NCBI GenBank assembly: GCA_905250075.1
Contig: CAJNOP010000199.1
Span: forward strand, 1-64,000
DNA from: Rotaria sp. Silwood1
Lineage: Eukaryota > Rotifera > Eurotatoria > Philodinida > Philodinidae
Length of the DNA: 64,000 nucleotides
Reading direction: 5' to 3'
Both the position numbers and the translations under genes were made by a program. Position 1 is the stretch's first letter; every line of letters starts with the position of its first letter. Under the pieces are notes generated by a model, which saw only the letters and a program-made list of their open reading frames with translations, was not told where the DNA came from and searched no databases. Positions 59,899 through 64,000 of this stretch are shown here, piece by piece.

Positions 59899-62550
59899 TC
59901 ATTTAAGCATTCGTTGAATTCGATGAAAATCTGTTTGATATAATTGAAGTCGAGAATGATTTCGAAGTAATGATTGTCCTTCAATGACAATAGCTTGTCT
60001 ATAAGAGTAGAAAGCTTTTGTAAGATTACCAATACTTTCATACATTTGACCAATATTGTTATGTGTATCTGCTAATAGGGTGTCTTCCTGATTAGAAGAT
60101 CTTTTCAAGTATCTTAACACTTCTTTATAGAGCTCGAGTGCTTTGAGACTATCGCCCATTTTCTTATTGATTTCAGCAATTTCATTAAAAATACGAGCCA
60201 ATTCTGAAAAGTTTACGGGAAGAGATTTTCCCAATATGTCATGCGCATATTGATAATGTAGAGTTGCTTCTGTATAATTTTCCATTTTTTTATGTACTTT
60301 ACCAATATTTTTATGTGTATCAGCTATTATTGATCTATCGAGAATAAGACGATGCTGTTGAATTTTAAATACTTTTCGAAAAAATTTCAATGCCTTGCTG
60401 TATTCTTCCATAGTGTAATGTATTTCAGCAATACTTTCGTAGGTTATCGATAAATTTAAATAATTAAAAGTCGTTGACTTCTTGTGAATACTCAATTTTT
60501 GTTGATAGAACTTTAATGATTCTGGATAATGTCCCAGGTGTTTATGTACCTCAGCCAAGTTACCATACGTAGTTATTAAATCTGAATGATTTAATGGATT
60601 AGATTTTATTTGTATATCTAATGCCATTTGATGAAATTTTAATGCTTGTGAATATTCTTGTTTATGAATATATTCTGATCCAATGTCATTGTAAAGTCTA
60701 GTCATATTTAAATGATTCGAATTAGGGAAGGAATGATAGATGTTCAAAGCTTTTTCATATAAACTAAATGCTTCTTTATGATCACCTTTATTTTGTTTAA
60801 CTGATCCCATAAGATGATAACGATGGGCAAGTCCTTCAAAATCATCTTCGGATGAATTCTTAATAAGTATTTCGAAGACTTCTTCGGCTTTATCAAAATT
60901 TCCCATATTCAATAACAATTTTCCTAGTCGATCCCAACCTGTTGATTCTTGTGTTGCTTCTCGAATATTTTCCGCAAGTTTCTTTAGATCTTTGTCTTCA
61001 TCATTTGTCATTGAGAGTTCCACTTGCCATAACTTATGTTTAAGTTTTGTTATTTCACCTATTCGAAATATACTATGCATAGCAAATAAACATTCGTCTT
61101 CCGTTTTGTAGTAGCTTTCTTCATTCAACGAAGCGAATAATGCAAATTTAAGAGTGGCAGCATCAATATGTACATGAAAAATAACGCCTTCCAATTCTGG
61201 ATTTTCTCGATTACTTAGAGCATATGTAAGAGCTACATTTCTATTGGTACTCGTCGATAAGAATTGGTGAAACGAATAAAGACCATTTTTCCGCGAACGT
61301 AACTGCTGAAGATCTGCGTAGGATAATCCTTGACCTCGATACAAAATCAATTCTTCAGACGGTTGTTTATACAATTTTTCAATTTGTTTATGCAGTTCTC
61401 GTATAAAGAATCTTATTTGTATAATAACATTAATCTCTTTATATCGTAATGCTTGATTAATCATGTCATAAAGAAAGCAACCACGAGTGTACCACCATAT
61501 AGGTGTATACCTATCGTAATTTAGTTCTAATTCGTCAATGATGTTCATTCTATCTAAGTCGCCAATGTTATTTTTTCGACAAAATTGAATGAATTCTTTC
61601 TTTGCTTTACTATCATCTTCCATATCAAGAATAACTTCTTTTAATAATTTTGTATACATAAAAGATGAATCAAGACGATTTAAATCGATACTTTCTATAC
61701 TAATTGCAATAGATTCACGACGACATTGTTGAGTGTCTTGTTTGAGTTTTTCACAAATTTTATTGATATCAATAAAAATACCTTTAATCTTTGTCCAATA
61801 TTTTATCCATTGTTTATCTTTTGGCATAGTTTTGCAAAATATAAAGATAGAATCAATTTGAGATAAATTATGAATATCAAACATCATTGATTTATCTAAA
61901 TCATTAGATAAAATCAAATAGATTGTTTCTTCTTTTTTTTCTTGAAGAAAATTCATGCATTCTTGATAACTTCGAAATAGATTAATTGTTGTATCAACAA
62001 CTTGTTGAAATTTATTTATCGACTTTTCATAGTCTATTATAGAGTTCATGTCATTCGGACATAACCAAACCAGTCTAAATGGATGAAGAAAGTGCACTTG
62101 CGATTGTGTTGTCCAATGTTCTGTATCTGAGGTTGTTTTATCTGTGCTGTTGAACGAAGTTAACGCTAGTTCAGTCTTTATAGGAAGTCTTGCTGACGAA
62201 GCAGATTGTTCATCGAATAATATTTTTTTCCTTGAGTGCCTATCACAGATTGGCGACAGTCTCTTTTTTTCTTTAGCGATCACACTATTCTTTCTCCGAG
62301 TAGACATCGAAGCTTGCTTGTTAGAAGTGATCGCTGGTAATGGCTTTGTATTCTTGACTGTGCAGCTATAAGCTTTAGAGAGTGTGCCTGATTTGCTAGT
62401 ATTTACTGTTTTGGTTACATTAGTTGTCGATATGTAAGTTGATCTTTTTGCGGTAAGTGGCTCTAATTTGGCTCTTCTGACACGGACAAGAGCATTTCTT
62501 TCGGTGATTGAAATAGGGTTCGTGGATGATACGAAATTCGTTCTTTCCAT
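59899..62550 (-). CDS. Arginine-type ADP-ribosyltransferase with C-terminal TPR repeats
   Basis: Single exon, 883 residues from the ATG at 62548-62550. Residues 1-150 are Ser/Thr/Lys-rich and probably disordered. About 158-275 form an alpha/beta domain (FRLVWLCPND, ETIYLILSNDLD, IDSIFIFCKT, IKGIFIDINK) that I cannot name; it also occurs in the gene at 74-1834. About 315-515 is an R-S-E ADP-ribosyltransferase with all three motifs: LYRG (R405), FLSTST (S432-S434) and EDEC giving E484-x-E486, so an active Arg-specific mono-ADP-ribosyltransferase is expected. From about 537 to 870 some seven tetratricopeptide repeats follow (YSQALKFHQMALDIQ, YPESLKFYQQKLSIH, YSKALKFFRKVFKIQ), resembling kinesin-light-chain-type TPRs for protein binding. 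No signal peptide is seen, so cytosolic action is likely. Substrate is unknown. Confidence 0.9.
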   Translation of the reverse strand: MERTNFVSSTNPISITERNALVRVRRAKLEPLTAKRSTYISTTNVTKTVNTSKSGTLSKAYSCTVKNTKPLPAITSNKQASMSTRRKNSVIAKEKKRLSPICDRHSRKKILFDEQSASSARLPIKTELALTSFNSTDKTTSDTEHWTTQSQVHFLHPFRLVWLCPNDMNSIIDYEKSINKFQQVVDTTINLFRSYQECMNFLQEKKEETIYLILSNDLDKSMMFDIHNLSQIDSIFIFCKTMPKDKQWIKYWTKIKGIFIDINKICEKLKQDTQQCRRESIAISIESIDLNRLDSSFMYTKLLKEVILDMEDDSKAKKEFIQFCRKNNIGDLDRMNIIDELELNYDRYTPIWWYTRGCFLYDMINQALRYKEINVIIQIRFFIRELHKQIEKLYKQPSEELILYRGQGLSYADLQQLRSRKNGLYSFHQFLSTSTNRNVALTYALSNRENPELEGVIFHVHIDAATLKFALFASLNEESYYKTEDECLFAMHSIFRIGEITKLKHKLWQVELSMTNDEDKDLKKLAENIREATQESTGWDRLGKLLLNMGNFDKAEEVFEILIKNSSEDDFEGLAHRYHLMGSVKQNKGDHKEAFSLYEKALNIYHSFPNSNHLNMTRLYNDIGSEYIHKQEYSQALKFHQMALDIQIKSNPLNHSDLITTYGNLAEVHKHLGHYPESLKFYQQKLSIHKKSTTFNYLNLSITYESIAEIHYTMEEYSKALKFFRKVFKIQQHRLILDRSIIADTHKNIGKVHKKMENYTEATLHYQYAHDILGKSLPVNFSELARIFNEIAEINKKMGDSLKALELYKEVLRYLKRSSNQEDTLLADTHNNIGQMYESIGNLTKAFYSYRQAIVIEGQSLLRNHSRLQLYQTDFHRIQRMLK

Positions 62551-62870
62551 TACAAACAAGTCACGACCGCAATTACTCGTGCAGTTTGAACTAAAATAAT
62601 ATTGAATGATAGAAGAATCTTATATTACAGCGAGATCCTTTATTTATAAATAGATTTATCATGCATGACAGTGACTTTTCAAAAGAAGCTGACACTTAAC
62701 AGAATGCTCACTACAAAACTATCCTAGTTCGCTAAAAAGATTCTTTTTCAATTATTTTCCTCAAAATGAAAGATCTGCTCGAATCATAGGCAAATCCAAC
62801 ATATTAAACTGGTTAATTCTCCAGTGAAGAACGCGAGCTAAAACAAATGTCAAAGGTTTATTCTAGAAGA
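62551..62870. other. upstream region of the ADP-ribosyltransferase gene
   Basis: AT-rich. No promoter element can be assigned and no second gene is seen. Confidence 0.4.
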
Positions 62871-62879
62871 CATTTCATT

Positions 62880-63140
62880 AATTCAGTTTAACACAAAATT
62901 ACATCAGCCTAAATCCAATTTAAAGGAGTTTAAATGCATTTATAAAAATTGGAGTAAAATCCATTGAAACCCATTCGCATTTCTTTTCATAGGATTTAGA
63001 TCGACGAAAATTGATTTAAATGGATTTAAATCCGAATTTAATGTATTAAAATGCAATCAAAACCTGTAGGAATACAATTTAAGTAGGTATAAATCGATTT
63101 AAATCCATCTAAACCTAATTGCAACCTAAAATCAATATAA
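62880..63140. repeat. Degenerate GGATTTAAATCC-type motif cluster
   Basis: Many variants of GGATTTAAAT/ATTTAAATCC (for example near 63013-63031 and 63089-63105) lie on both strands within about 250 bp. No clean inverted ends or target duplication were found. It may be an AT-rich counterpart of the motif-array elements elsewhere in the window. Confidence 0.4.
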
Positions 63141-63565
63141 TTTCGTGAATTTGAATTGAAACGATTTTACACTTTTATGATAAAGAAACTTAAATTTTCA
63201 ACAATTTATTTTGGAACTTGATAAATATTTGTAAACGTAAAATAAGGCCTACTCATTAGATAGAGAACACTATAGGCTACTAATTCATTTGATGTAAGTA
63301 ATCAAAGAGTAAAAGAAAGTACTATAGGTCAAAAAGCACTGAAAACTCGGGATATTAATTCTTTCAAGATAACGGTATTTTGAATTTTTCCTGCATAGTA
63401 CATGATGTCCAACAGTTCCTTTTTTTTTAACCAGATCAAGATCTCTTCAATATATTTTTGTTAACATCAATTTATTTAGCGTACAAAACCTAGGGTACTA
63501 ATTTAGAATGATGGTTACAGGAATTTCAATCCACGAAATTTTGAGCAGTCATCCTATTCAGCAAT

Positions 63566-63899
63566 GTTGAACATGGCGGAATTAGTTCCGCTCAATTCTG
63601 GGAACTCGATCACCATTCAACACAGAAAGCCTAATCGATATTAATCGAGTTCCGTCGATTCCAGAATTCCAGAAATTAGTTCCAATTTCGAAATTGGACG
63701 GAATTACTTATTCAATTGATTAACCTCTAACACATCAGTGTGCATGAGGGTGAAAGTAAGAAGGAATTCCGTCATGGAATTCCTGAAATTGACGGAACTC
63801 GATCGGTATCGATTAAGGCTCGCATACTGAATGGTGATCGAGCTTTCGGGATTGGGCGGAATCGATTTCGGAAGCGGAGCTGGTTTCGCAATGTTTGAC
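63566..63899. repeat. Inverted-repeat element with GGAATT/CGGAA motifs
   Basis: The left part 63600-63654 (GGGAACTCGATCACCATTCA...) is complementary to the right part 63793-63846. The outer ends GTTGAACATGGCGGAATTAG and the complement of GTCAAACATTGCGAAACCAG pair imperfectly. Between them lie many GGAATTCC-like words. No target duplication is clear. It is noncoding and richer in GC than its surroundings. Confidence 0.55.
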
Positions 63900-64000
63900 G
63901 TCTAGTGATAGGACGTATTCTCGGAACTTTTAGCTCATCCTTAGAACAAAATGATTGACCCTTTACAAAAATTGTATTCTCAAAAACAAGTAGCCTATTA

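Overview
The window looks like nuclear DNA of a bdelloid rotifer (inference). It is AT-rich, many introns are only about 50-110 bp with GT/AG ends, and the gene families are ones I associate with bdelloids: degenerate F-box/leucine-rich proteins, proteins joining an R-S-E ADP-ribosyltransferase to TPR repeats, divergent rhodopsin-like receptors in tandem, and single-exon genes of bacterial character. No species can be named.

Layout: (1) 74-1834, minus: a spliced ADP-ribosyltransferase/TPR gene that seems to have lost its catalytic residues. (2) 4886-9780: a single-exon CPBP-type membrane protease (minus), a small unknown ORF (plus), and a decaying F-box-like pseudogene (minus). (3) 11762-15810: a tRNA-like cloverleaf and a two-exon LURP-one-related (LOR) gene (plus). 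(4) 16575-22112: a complete non-LTR retrotransposon, bounded by a 14-bp target duplication, with a hAT-type MITE inside its ORF1. (5) 22644-28704, minus: a RING/TRAF zinc-finger gene and an F-box-like gene split by a 1.2-kb intron. (6) 29831-31599: a palindromic element and a pseudogene of an isopenicillin-N-epimerase-like aminotransferase. (7) 33779-37959, plus: a five-exon microbial-type poly(ADP-ribose) glycohydrolase with an apparent one-base frameshift. (8) 38380-42369: two hAT-like mini-elements built from short motif arrays, a TTAA-flanked micro-MITE, and a secreted sialidase-like beta-propeller gene. (9) 45956-50815, plus: an SLC6 transporter with at least 13 exons. (10) 53280-57046, minus: two tandem receptor paralogues. 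(11) 59374-62550: a large inverted repeat with a hammerhead-ribozyme-like core, then an intact ADP-ribosyltransferase/TPR gene. (12) Inverted-repeat and motif-rich sequence to the end.

Two themes connect the genes. One is ADP-ribosylation: two transferase (writer) genes with the same domain order, one intact and one apparently dead, and one glycohydrolase (eraser). The other is a set of small non-autonomous DNA elements, each an array of its own short motif between inverted ends. Three have 8-bp target duplications with one mismatch, which points to hAT transposases. Large parts of the window are AT-rich noncoding DNA in which I see nothing. Exon boundaries were read by eye from splice sites and phase and have no transcript support.
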